A stretch of DNA of 7,407 bases from DATNPH01 sp036703315 (GCA_036703315.1 DATNPH010000272.1:1-7407); one strand, 5' to 3'; counted from the stretch's first letter, positions 1 to 6,567 are shown. Made by a program: numbers and translations. Notes: generated by a model from the letters alone, not told the origin.

Positions 1-233
1 AACCTGTTAAAATCCCACCTGGAGAAGTAGAGGTAATTGTCTTGCAGGTAGTTGAGACGGTTGCTAGTTCCCCATCTCCAGAAACCGAATCCCAGGCTAC
101 AAAATCTAAAAGGAAAGTCCAATGCAGGGTTGAAGCATTCAAAGACTTATTTGAAAATACAGAACCTGCACCTGATGATTTCGATCCAGATCAGGCTCGA
201 TGGGAGGCATTGAAGGAAAAACACAACTTATGA
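1..233 (+). CDS. Antitoxin-like small protein, 5'-truncated by the window edge
   Basis: The reading frame is open from nucleotide 3 to the TGA at 231-233, giving at least 76 visible residues with the true start outside the window. A TTG at 42 could be read as a start, but the codons before it (VKIPPGEVEVIV) look like genuine protein. They resemble the 'I-PPGEVEVIV' segment of small cyanobacterial proteins encoded just upstream of PIN-domain genes, so I read the gene as partial. The C-terminal half is acidic and charged (FENTEPAPDDFDPDQARWEA), which suits a part that wraps and inhibits a toxin. The stop overlaps the start of the PIN gene as ATGA, implying translational coupling and a shared operon. 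Its role as antitoxin is inferred from this arrangement. No DNA-binding domain is visible, but it may lie in the missing N-terminus. Confidence 0.7.
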   Translation, partial: PVKIPPGEVEVIVLQVVETVASSPSPETESQATKSKRKVQCRVEAFKDLFENTEPAPDDFDPDQARWEALKEKHNL

Positions 234-649
234 AAATCCTACTAGACACCAATATTATTCTAGATTTCGCTCTTGAGCGACAGCCTTTTTATGGTGAAAG
301 CGAACAGATTTTCCTATTGGCTCAACAGAGACAAATTGAAGGTTATGTTTCAGCTTCAACCTTTGGCGACCTTTTCTACATCATTCGTAAAAATCAAAGT
401 CCAGACTGGACACTCCAGTTTTTAAACAGGTTGGCTACCTTCTGCCAAGTGGCTACAGTGGATCGGGCAGCAATAACAATAGCACTAGCAGCTAACTTTA
501 GGGACTTTGAAGACGCCATTCAGTACGCTACGGCTGTAATTAATCAATTAGACGCTATTGTTACCCGCAATCCGCAAGATTTCCCAGTAACAGCTCCTCG
601 AATCATGACTCCTAACCAACTGATTCAGGAATTAACAAATTCTCCCTAA
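230..649 (+). CDS. PIN-domain ribonuclease, VapC-like toxin
   Basis: This 139-residue protein has the length and layout of a single PIN domain, a metal-dependent RNase fold used by VapC toxins. The N-terminus MKILLDTNIILD carries the first acidic residue (D6). D47 in SASTFGDLFYIIRK sits where many family members have Glu, D95 lies in FEDAIQYATA, and D117 lies in the final IVTRNPQDF motif. These four acidic residues would bind Mg or Mn in the active site. It looks closest to the PIN_3-type group common in cyanobacteria. I chose the ATG at 230 over the upstream GTG-type start at 200 because it begins exactly at the conserved motif and overlaps the previous stop by 4 nt; AAGGA lies about 11 nt upstream. 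As a likely toxin it would cleave tRNA, rRNA or mRNA when free of its partner; the target cannot be deduced. Confidence 0.85.
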   Translation: MKILLDTNIILDFALERQPFYGESEQIFLLAQQRQIEGYVSASTFGDLFYIIRKNQSPDWTLQFLNRLATFCQVATVDRAAITIALAANFRDFEDAIQYATAVINQLDAIVTRNPQDFPVTAPRIMTPNQLIQELTNSP

Positions 650-650
650 G

Positions 651-669
651 GGCATACTCATGCTATGCC
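651..669 (+). terminator. Hairpin directly after the PIN gene, possible weak terminator
   Basis: GGCATA (651-656) and TATGCC (664-669) form a perfect 6-bp stem with a 7-nt loop, starting one base after the PIN stop codon. No clear T-run follows, so it would be a poor intrinsic terminator. It may instead protect the mRNA 3' end. Confidence 0.3.
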
Positions 670-701
670 TCTATCAGCGATCGCCTCCTCCCATCAAACC
701 C

Positions 702-1089
702 CTAAACCTCATCATCCAAATCCGGTTCAACACCAAGCGAATCTCCTTCGGAGACGCTTCGCTAACGCAATTGTTCTACCAATCTCTCTACCCGCCGCCT
801 TTCTCGTTCAACTCCTTGTCTTTCTCGTTCTTCAGGAGTCAAAATCCAGTTACCAGCAGCATCATACCAGCGCAACCAAACGCGATCGATTCCCTGATAA
901 ACACCTTGCCACTGCCCCAAACCAAGCTGAATGTCATTCATCCACACACGCGGTTCACTCAGTTCTAATTCTAAGTAGCTACTGCCAACTAACTCAAATA
1001 CCCTCAACTGGTCGTGGATTTTCGCTGAGGAGATCGTACATCGTGGGCAAAACTTTTTTCGGGTCGAGAGGCGGATCGCTTTGATACAT
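702..1089 (-). pseudogene. Uma2-family (DUF820) endonuclease-like gene, internally deleted and repeat-interrupted
   Basis: Three pieces of one Uma2-like protein survive in order on the minus strand. (1) From the ATG at 1089-1087, about 25 codons read MYQSDPPLDPKKVLPTMYDL then LSENP (down to 1015), matching the N-terminus I recall for a cyanobacterial Uma2 subfamily. (2) After a frame change near 1010-1015 the text jumps to DQLRVFELVGSSY, GLGQWQGVYQGIDRVWLRWYD and a charged EERERQ coiled-coil tail, which is the family C-terminus. (3) A TAG at 764-762 lies in a palindromic repeat, after which the same frame resumes as SLGVEPDLDDEV and ends with TAG at 704-702. By memory of intact members roughly 130-150 residues are missing, including the PD-(D/E)XK-like catalytic core, so the gene cannot be active. 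A 145-codon open frame over 762-1199 contains only the C-terminal piece and is not a real gene start. Confidence 0.8.
737..766. repeat. Palindromic dispersed repeat inserted in the Uma2 3' end
   Basis: GCGAA (737-741) pairs with TTCGC (758-762) and TCTCC (742-746) pairs with GGAGA (750-754), with a TTC loop and a CGC bulge. CTAAC follows at 762-766, so on the minus strand the element runs GTTAG, stem-loop, TCGC. It looks like the short hairpin repeats scattered through cyanobacterial genomes. About 24 nt (near 742-765) appear inserted in frame into the Uma2 coding sequence, adding a TAG stop while keeping the downstream frame. Confidence 0.7.
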
Positions 1090-1156
1090 GATGCCCACCA
1101 CAGTAGCGCTGTCAACTTTATTTTATTTTGGTAAGAGCGTGATCTGAAGAGCAGTA

Positions 1157-1188
1157 GCGCTTGCGCGATTCCCTGCGGGACAGCTAAC
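1157..1188. repeat. Second palindromic dispersed repeat
   Basis: The segment contains GCGC-TT-GCGC (1157-1166) and TCCC-TGC-GGGA (1170-1180), followed by CTAAC at 1184-1188. Read on the minus strand it starts with GTTAG and ends after GGGAATCGC, the same outline as the element at 737-766. It lies in noncoding sequence upstream of the Uma2 remnant. Confidence 0.55.
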
Positions 1189-1215
1189 ACTTCACGCACC
1201 TTCGCCTACAAACTA

Positions 1216-1266
1216 CTAAACCTCAGAATCTAGATTGGGTTCAACACCAAGCGATCGCTTCAACCT
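1216..1266 (-). pseudogene. Isolated second Uma2 C-terminal tail
   Basis: On the minus strand the frame reads RLKRSLGVEPNLDSEV followed by TAG (1218-1216), nearly the same as the tail SLGVEPDLDDEV of the Uma2 remnant at 702-740. Over the 39 positions compared (702-740 against 1216-1254) I count six mismatches. The frame is closed by a TAG at 1269-1267, and I see no other Uma2 sequence above it, so only the tail remains. It probably marks a former tandem paralogue. Copying of the tail by recombination is an alternative. Confidence 0.65.
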
Positions 1267-1280
1267 CTAGATGGATAAAA

Positions 1281-1321
1281 GTTAGTGCGTCCTGTCCTTG
1301 GGGCAGCGGCGTAGCGATCGC
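1281..1321. repeat. Third palindromic dispersed repeat, ending in a HIP1 site
   Basis: On the plus strand the element starts with GTTAG (1281-1285), has a stem CTGTCC (1292-1297) with GGGCAG (1301-1306, one G-T pair) around a TTG loop, and ends in GCGATCGC (1314-1321). The outline GTTAG, hairpin, GCGATCGC matches the other two elements, here in opposite orientation. It lies between the operon's last gene and the Uma2 tail; it has no T-run suitable for termination. Confidence 0.6.
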
Positions 1322-1360
1322 TTTTATGTCAAATTACTCAACATCTCCCTCTTGAGGAAA

Positions 1361-1747
1361 TTAGGAGAATGAAAGCTCAAGAACCTGCATTGATTTTTTA
1401 ACCACTTCATCCGGGTCAAAAGGCTTTGTCATATACAAATCAGCACCAACCTCTTTACCTTTGTGTTTATCAAACTCCTGACCCTTAGCCGTCAGCATGA
1501 TAATGTAAACATTTTTAATGCTAAGTTCATTCTTGACGGCGTTACAGACATCAAATCCGTTCATTTTAGGCATCATCACGTCGAGAAATACGAGGTCTGG
1601 TTTTTCTGCCTTGATGGTATCAAGAGCCTCTTCCCCATTGTCAGCAATCAGTAACTCCACTCCCTCATCTTCAAGATCCTCAAGGGTTTGCTCTAGGAGA
1701 AGTCTAATATGAGGCTCATCATCCACAATCAATATTTTTTTATTCAT
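1361..1747 (-). CDS. Single-domain CheY-like response regulator
   Basis: The 128-residue protein is one receiver domain with no output domain. All key positions are present: the acidic Mg-binding pair D9-D10 in ILIVDDE, the phosphorylation site D56 in LVFLDVMMPKMNG, the switch Thr T86 in IIMLTA, an aromatic Y106-equivalent tyrosine in DLYMTKP (Y105), and the conserved K108. It should therefore accept phosphate on D56 and act by protein-protein contact, like CheY or DivK. It is the last gene of the minus-strand operon, beginning 14 nt after the cyclase stop, which points to the upstream hybrid kinase as donor (inference). I start it at the ATG 1747-1745, directly before KKILIVDDE; a TTG one codon upstream is possible. 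The ribosome binding site is weak. Like the cyclase gene it looks more AT-rich than the kinase gene. Confidence 0.92.
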   Translation of the reverse strand: MNKKILIVDDEPHIRLLLEQTLEDLEDEGVELLIADNGEEALDTIKAEKPDLVFLDVMMPKMNGFDVCNAVKNELSIKNVYIIMLTAKGQEFDKHKGKEVGADLYMTKPFDPDEVVKKSMQVLELSFS

Positions 1748-1761
1748 CAACTTACTTTTTC

Positions 1762-3174
1762 TTAATAAACTACTTCAAAAACTTCTATAGCTTCTTTTTT
1801 TCCTTTAACTTTTACACTACCAATTTCATTAAACTCAAATAAGTCTTTTGTAACCTCGTAGATACTACGACTAACAAGAATCTGCTCGCCCCTAGCCATA
1901 GATTGCAGTCTAGAGGCTATATTAACTTTATCTCCTATTGCCGTATAGTCCATGTGTTGTGGAGAGCCAACGTTACCAACAACCACCTCTCCTGAACTTA
2001 TTCCAATTCCTGTAATAAAATTCTTTCTAATCCACGGCACGGGGATTTGCTTGATACGGTTTTGCATCTCAATAGCCGTTTCGATAGCTCGTCGCTCACT
2101 ATCAACAAGCTTTGAAGGAGCACCAAACATGGCAACAATCATATCTCCAACAAACTTGTTCACTGTTCCCCCGTGACTAAAAATCACTTCTACCATGTGA
2201 GTAAAATACACATTTAAGTATTCGACAATTGTTTCGGGCTCTAATTCCTCGCATTTACTAGTAAAGTTTCTAATATCAGAGAAAAGTATAGTAATATTCA
2301 TCTTGGCAGGAGCAAGAGAAATCTCACCTTTATCGTTTAAAATAGCTTCAACTAATTGTGAATTTACATATCGTTCCAAATTACTTTTAATCCGTTCTTG
2401 CTTAAGTTTATTTTCATGGAGAATAGCATTTTCGATAGCGGATGCTGCTTGAGAGGCTAGTACTGTGAAGAGTTTAAGGTCTGCTGCTGTATAGTTAAAC
2501 GGTTCCTTACTACTGATGTTAATGACGCCAATAGCCTGCTCATGGATCTGCAAGGGGACACAAATCAGGGAATTAATTCTGTTGTGACCTTTAACAAATC
2601 TAGGGTCAGAGCCTACTTCATTGATTATTTCTCCTCTTCCTGTAAGTACCACATTACCTGCGATACCTTGACCCATCTCTATAGGGGCTTTGGTGTAATA
2701 TTTTTGACCAAAGGCTGCTATAACTTCAAATTTTCCTGTCTCTTTATTGAGTAACATAAGAGACCCACTGTCTGCTGCTATCAACCTTCTGGCTTCATCA
2801 ATGACTAATCTTGCTACCTCTTTGAGATCTAGACAGGCAGTTATCTTTTCAGAAATGTTGTATATGAGGTTGACTTCCTTATATTTATCCAGAGTTTCAT
2901 AGGCAAGAGTCTTTTTCTCAAACTCATTTTTCACCAAATGGGAAAGCAAAGACGCGACAGGAAATGCCTTCTCGCCTCCGATTACCCATCCAATTACCTC
3001 ATTAGCAAGCTCGACAGGATATTTGCCTAAGGGTTGAGTCTGATGATTATCGATGAGTAACTTGCCCTCTGCATCCTGAATACTAATAGGAGTGTCGATC
3101 GCCCTGAGTAGGTCACTCAAAATAGACCAAACTTCTTTTTTAGCCAGAAGCCGCTTTAGACTGATTTTAGCCAT
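1762..3174 (-). CDS. GAF-domain class III adenylate cyclase
   Basis: This 470-residue soluble protein should convert ATP to cAMP. Residues about 15-85 form a small divergent, PAS-like sensor (AIDTPISIQDAEGKLL), followed by a helical linker (85-110). A GAF domain spans about 115-250 and a signalling helix 255-285 (ERYVNSQLVEAIL) leads to the cyclase domain at about 290-465. Catalytic positions are intact: metal-binding D300 (ILFSDIRNFT) and D344 (FVGDMIVAMFG), transition-state N418 and R422 (GDKVNIASRL). Purine-contact K340 (VNKFVGD) and T411 (DYTAIGD) are the pair typical of ATP-specific bacterial enzymes, so adenylate rather than guanylate cyclase is favoured. Its ATG lies within the last codons of the kinase gene (8-nt overlap, ATGGCTAA), with GGGAAG just upstream, implying translational coupling. 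Ligand for GAF is unknown. Confidence 0.93.
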   Translation of the reverse strand: MAKISLKRLLAKKEVWSILSDLLRAIDTPISIQDAEGKLLIDNHQTQPLGKYPVELANEVIGWVIGGEKAFPVASLLSHLVKNEFEKKTLAYETLDKYKEVNLIYNISEKITACLDLKEVARLVIDEARRLIAADSGSLMLLNKETGKFEVIAAFGQKYYTKAPIEMGQGIAGNVVLTGRGEIINEVGSDPRFVKGHNRINSLICVPLQIHEQAIGVINISSKEPFNYTAADLKLFTVLASQAASAIENAILHENKLKQERIKSNLERYVNSQLVEAILNDKGEISLAPAKMNITILFSDIRNFTSKCEELEPETIVEYLNVYFTHMVEVIFSHGGTVNKFVGDMIVAMFGAPSKLVDSERRAIETAIEMQNRIKQIPVPWIRKNFITGIGISSGEVVVGNVGSPQHMDYTAIGDKVNIASRLQSMARGEQILVSRSIYEVTKDLFEFNEIGSVKVKGKKEAIEVFEVVY

Positions 3175-6100
3175 CTTCCCGATCGACTACTATGACTGTT
3201 TTAGTAGAAGTTCCCTGGCAGAGGAGAAATGTAACTTCATTGATCAGCTCTTGGGTGTTAATCGGCTTGATCAAATATCGGTCAACCCCAAGACGATAAC
3301 CCCTTTCTTGTTCCTCTGCTACCGACAGCATTATAATGGGTATGCTCATGCTTTGAGGGTTATGTTTCAGCACGGCGGCTACATCAAAACCACTCATTTC
3401 CGGCATCTTTACGTCAAGAATGACTAAGTCAGGAAGTTGTTTTTTCACCTGTGCAATGGCGTCTCTTCCGTCTTTAGCCTCCCTGACTCTATACCCCTCT
3501 GCACTAAGTTGCTGTCTGAGCAGTTCACGCATAGGAGCTTCATCATCTACTACTAAGATGGTTTTATTGGGGTTAGCAGAAGATGATTCTGAATTGGCGA
3601 TCGCGTCTTGTGATTGCCTAACCGGGGTATCTATATCCAGGGTTGTGACTCCGTCCACGGCTGACATACTCAGGGGTAGCGTGAACGAGAAGGTACTGCC
3701 CTGTCCCAAGCCACTCTCTACCCAGATTTTGCCGCCATGATGCTTGACAATTTGTTGACAAATGGATAGCCCTAGACCAGTACCCTTGGGTTTATCGGTC
3801 AGAGGATTTCCTACTTGCTTAAATTTCTCAAAAATCTTGGGTTGGTCAGCTTCAGGGATGCCGATTCCCGTATCGATCACGCTGATAGTAAGCTCATGAT
3901 CAGTACAACTAGCCTTACAGGTCACAGAGCCTTCTTCAGTGAACTTGAGAGCATTGGAAATCAGATTAATCACAACTTGGAGCAGCCGATCGCGATCGCC
4001 TAGAATCTTTGGCAGATCCTCGTTCACATCTATGATTAGTTCTAGCCCCTTTTGTTCAAATAGTGCGAACGTGGCAGATGCGGCTCGTTCTATCAGTTCA
4101 TGAACTGAAAAATACTGCATATTCCAATCAACTCTCCCGGCTTCCATCTTGGCGATATCCAGGACATCGTTGATCAGTTTTGTCAGCCGTTCACCCTCCG
4201 ACACCATGATGTCAATGTTTTGTGCCACCTGTTTGATGACTCGCTGAGTTTTCGCATCCTGAGCCTGAACCTTGGGGAATATCGTATCTTCCAGTTTTTT
4301 GCTGACAATTTTGGCAAATCCGAGTATTGATGTCAGAGGCGTCCTCAGCTCATGGGAGACAGTGGAGATGAAATCCGTCTTCACTTGGTCAACTTCTTTT
4401 TCTAAAGTGATATCCCGGATTAGGATGACCGAACCGATACAGGGATCATCCCGATCATGGGATATAGTGTCTTTGAGGATTGCGGTTGCCACGGCTTTAC
4501 CGTATCGATTACCGACAAGCTCTACTTCGGCGGTAAAGACTTCTTTGGAATATTCCTTAGTAATTGCCACCAGTTCTGCCACTTCATGGCTAAAAAGATC
4601 CTCGCAATCTTGATTAATCAGCTGGAGTTCTTCCAAGTTAAACATGGCTGACAGAGCAGGATTCACACGAGTGATCTTGCCCCTTGTGTCGGTCACAAGC
4701 AGACCATCTGCGAGGTTGTTGATGATCGCGCTCAGGTACGCAAGAGTCTCCTGCTGTTGGAAAGTCGCGTCGGCAAGGCGTATAGCTTGGTCGCTGAGCG
4801 TTTCGAACTGTTCCTCAGTCTGGGCATGCAGGCGGGTTTGATGAATGGCGATCGCTAACTGGTCGGCGACGGAATCCAACAGTTCAATTTCGCGATCGCT
4901 CCAGCGTCGGGGCTTGCTGTAGACACAGATCAGATACGCGGGGGTATTACCTTGAACTAACACTGGCATCGCCAGACAGCTGGATATTCCCATCTGCATA
5001 TATGCCTGTTTGACAGTAGGCAGCAAGTTGCGGTTTTTGGCAACATTGTCCAGGCGCACCGATTCACATCGGCTGAGGCGCTCACCTAGGGAACCAAAAG
5101 ATTCGACTGAGATACAGCCCAGATGCGTCGGCAGGTCTTCCCGTCGATTTTCACAGACCACCTCCAACTCCTGTCGATCACTGTGATACCAACAGAAGAT
5201 CACCCGATCAAGAGCTAACAGTGCCGCAAATTCATCAACAGTAGTTTGCCAGATCGTTTCGAGATCAAGAGACTCCCGAATGCGAGTGGTCATCCGATTC
5301 AGCAGCGCCTCTTGCGCTACACGGGCACGGAGCTGCTCGAGTGATTGCATTTGACGCAGGGCGATGAGCGCTGCCATAACCAGGATCGCTCCCAGAACTG
5401 ACGCTAGCAGATTGAGTCCCCTTAGCTCTCCCTCTAAATTGGCACGGGGAATAACCAAAGCTAGAGACCAATTAGCCTTACTTAGTGGCGAGTAGGCAAT
5501 GTAAACCCACTTTCCCCCAATTTGTACCTGCTGAACCTCCCGTTGACGGTTCACCATTGCTCGAGCAATTTTCACTAAGGCTGGGTCTGTAGATTCTATG
5601 AAACTTCTGTTCTGTTCAATTAGGTTGCGATCGGGATGGACAAAGGGAGTTCCCTTAGAATCGAGGGCAAAAGCGTAACTACCCTCTCCCAAGCGTGTTT
5701 GGGTCACAACATTTGATAGGTGCGTGACTGCAACCGGACCAGCAAATTCTCCAATCAATTGACTCTTTTGGTCAAGATTGGAAGGCTGATTGTAAGAAGT
5801 GAGGCTGTCGGCAGGTTTAGAGGTATCCTCTTGAGCCAGTTTAGAGGTATCCTCTTGAGCCAGTTTAGAGGCATCTTCCGAAGACAGTTGAGTGCGATTG
5901 GGGATAGACCAAATCGGAGCAATAATATTAACGTACCGGACTCCAGTGGAGGGAAAAATCACTGGATCATCGACAAATTTTTTTCCTGCTAAGGCTTGCT
6001 TAAAGTGGGTATGATTACTGAGATTATCTTTTGCTAAACCAGTTTTTGTTGCATAGTAGGAGCCATCAGATTTTGCCATAAGAAACATTTGAAAATCCGA

Positions 6101-6439
6101 CAATCGGTTCAGCTCTCGCAGCAAATAAGGTTCAGCAGTTGACCAATTCAGGCTTCGGATACTATCATTATTAGCCAAAGTCTCCACCTGAGCCAGTAGG
6201 GTTGCTAACCGTTGATCGATTTCATTCCCCGCTGTCTGGACTTGCAATAGAGCGTTTGCCTTCAAGCTGTCAAGAATCAAACTACGAACTACCCAATAAC
6301 TAGTTATTGCGGTAGCACCTACAGCCAGAATCATAGTTCCTACCAGAAAGGAGATAGGCTTTTTTGGAAAATGCCGTACTTTCTGAGATTCAAATCTACT
6401 AGATCGAACTATGCGTATTGGCTGGTTTTCAGGAGGCAT
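3167..6439 (-). CDS. Membrane hybrid histidine kinase (Cache-GAF-PAS-HisKA-HATPase-REC)
   Basis: The 1090-residue protein has a transmembrane helix at about 29-52, a periplasmic Cache-type sensor at about 55-335, a second helix at 344-362 and no obvious HAMP. A GAF domain follows (about 385-535), then a PAS domain (565-685; NNLADGLLVTDTRGKITRVN), HisKA with phospho-accepting H696 (SHELRTPL), and an HATPase_c domain. The ATPase shows its N box (N825, N829), G1 (D856, DTGIGI) and G2 (GTGLGL, 886-891). The C-terminal receiver (959-1072) has D965-D966, D1009, S1039 and K1058. All catalytic residues are present. The GAF domain resembles cyanobacteriochrome GAFs in places but lacks the Cys-His pair that binds bilin. 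A 24-bp tandem repeat adds three 8-residue units (185-208) to the sensor. The last residues (KTVIVVDRED) look like the first strand of a second receiver. It is the first gene of the operon. The ATG at 6439-6437 is supported by GAGAGGA 6 nt upstream. Confidence 0.95.
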   Translation of the reverse strand: MPPENQPIRIVRSSRFESQKVRHFPKKPISFLVGTMILAVGATAITSYWVVRSLILDSLKANALLQVQTAGNEIDQRLATLLAQVETLANNDSIRSLNWSTAEPYLLRELNRLSDFQMFLMAKSDGSYYATKTGLAKDNLSNHTHFKQALAGKKFVDDPVIFPSTGVRYVNIIAPIWSIPNRTQLSSEDASKLAQEDTSKLAQEDTSKPADSLTSYNQPSNLDQKSQLIGEFAGPVAVTHLSNVVTQTRLGEGSYAFALDSKGTPFVHPDRNLIEQNRSFIESTDPALVKIARAMVNRQREVQQVQIGGKWVYIAYSPLSKANWSLALVIPRANLEGELRGLNLLASVLGAILVMAALIALRQMQSLEQLRARVAQEALLNRMTTRIRESLDLETIWQTTVDEFAALLALDRVIFCWYHSDRQELEVVCENRREDLPTHLGCISVESFGSLGERLSRCESVRLDNVAKNRNLLPTVKQAYMQMGISSCLAMPVLVQGNTPAYLICVYSKPRRWSDREIELLDSVADQLAIAIHQTRLHAQTEEQFETLSDQAIRLADATFQQQETLAYLSAIINNLADGLLVTDTRGKITRVNPALSAMFNLEELQLINQDCEDLFSHEVAELVAITKEYSKEVFTAEVELVGNRYGKAVATAILKDTISHDRDDPCIGSVILIRDITLEKEVDQVKTDFISTVSHELRTPLTSILGFAKIVSKKLEDTIFPKVQAQDAKTQRVIKQVAQNIDIMVSEGERLTKLINDVLDIAKMEAGRVDWNMQYFSVHELIERAASATFALFEQKGLELIIDVNEDLPKILGDRDRLLQVVINLISNALKFTEEGSVTCKASCTDHELTISVIDTGIGIPEADQPKIFEKFKQVGNPLTDKPKGTGLGLSICQQIVKHHGGKIWVESGLGQGSTFSFTLPLSMSAVDGVTTLDIDTPVRQSQDAIANSESSSANPNKTILVVDDEAPMRELLRQQLSAEGYRVREAKDGRDAIAQVKKQLPDLVILDVKMPEMSGFDVAAVLKHNPQSMSIPIIMLSVAEEQERGYRLGVDRYLIKPINTQELINEVTFLLCQGTSTKTVIVVDREDG
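5816..5887. repeat. 24-bp in-frame tandem repeat (three units) in the kinase sensor domain
   Basis: Units 5816-5839 and 5840-5863 are identical; unit 5864-5887 is diverged. On the minus strand the units encode LSSEDASK, LAQEDTSK, LAQEDTSK (residues 185-208), a hydrophilic, acidic insert in the Cache domain. The two identical copies suggest recent duplication by slippage. Copy number could vary between strains in steps of 8 residues without breaking the frame. Confidence 0.9.
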
Positions 6440-6445
6440 TATTCT

Positions 6446-6452
6446 TCCTCTC
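6446..6452 (-). promoter_or_regulatory. Ribosome binding site of the hybrid kinase
   Basis: GAGAGGA on the minus strand ends 6 nt before the ATG at 6439. It is the best Shine-Dalgarno match in the operon and decides the kinase start. The two downstream genes have weak sites and probably rely on coupling. Confidence 0.7.
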
Positions 6453-6547
6453 AGTTACATTTTTTTTCATACACAGCATTTGGTGTTTGAATTTATTAAG
6501 TTACTAAGAGGTAATCTTTACAAACAAGAAAGTATGGGTTACTTTTT

Positions 6548-6567
6548 AGGTTAAATTCAGATAACCT
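6548..6567. promoter_or_regulatory. Inverted repeat AGGTTA-N8-TAACCT, possible operator
   Basis: A perfect 6-bp inverted repeat with an 8-nt spacer lies about 110 bp upstream of the kinase start. The spacing puts half-sites about 14 bp apart centre to centre, plausible for a dimeric regulator. It is not the GTA-N8-TAC of NtcA. Binding is inference only. Confidence 0.35.

Larger units (their letters stand above)
677..4899. repeat. HIP1 octamers (GCGATCGC), seven copies
   Basis: Copies lie at 677-684, 1251-1258, 1314-1321, 3597-3604, 3992-3999, 4848-4855 and 4892-4899. An octamer is expected about once per 65 kb by chance, so about one per kb is a strong cyanobacterial signature. None falls in the cyclase or response-regulator genes, nor beyond 4899. 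Confidence 0.9.

Noticed and set aside
200..229. Upstream start for the PIN gene
   Set aside because: The extra ten residues precede the conserved MKILLDTN start and overlap the partner gene; the ATG at 230 gives the usual ATGA overlap.
660..1084. Overlapping plus-strand frames of 102 and 139 codons
   Set aside because: They are antisense to the Uma2 remnant, cross the palindromic repeat and HIP1 site, and show no protein-like character.
762..1199. 145-codon minus-strand frame as an intact gene
   Set aside because: Only its C-terminal part is Uma2-like; the first third is translated repeat and noncoding sequence, while the true N-terminus lies in another frame at 1089-1015.
737..1321. CRISPR array made of the three palindromic repeats
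   Set aside because: The elements differ in sequence, orientation and spacing, and no regular spacers lie between them.
3092..6000. Many plus-strand open frames opposite the kinase and cyclase
   Set aside because: They are shadows of the long minus-strand genes, whose domains are unmistakable.
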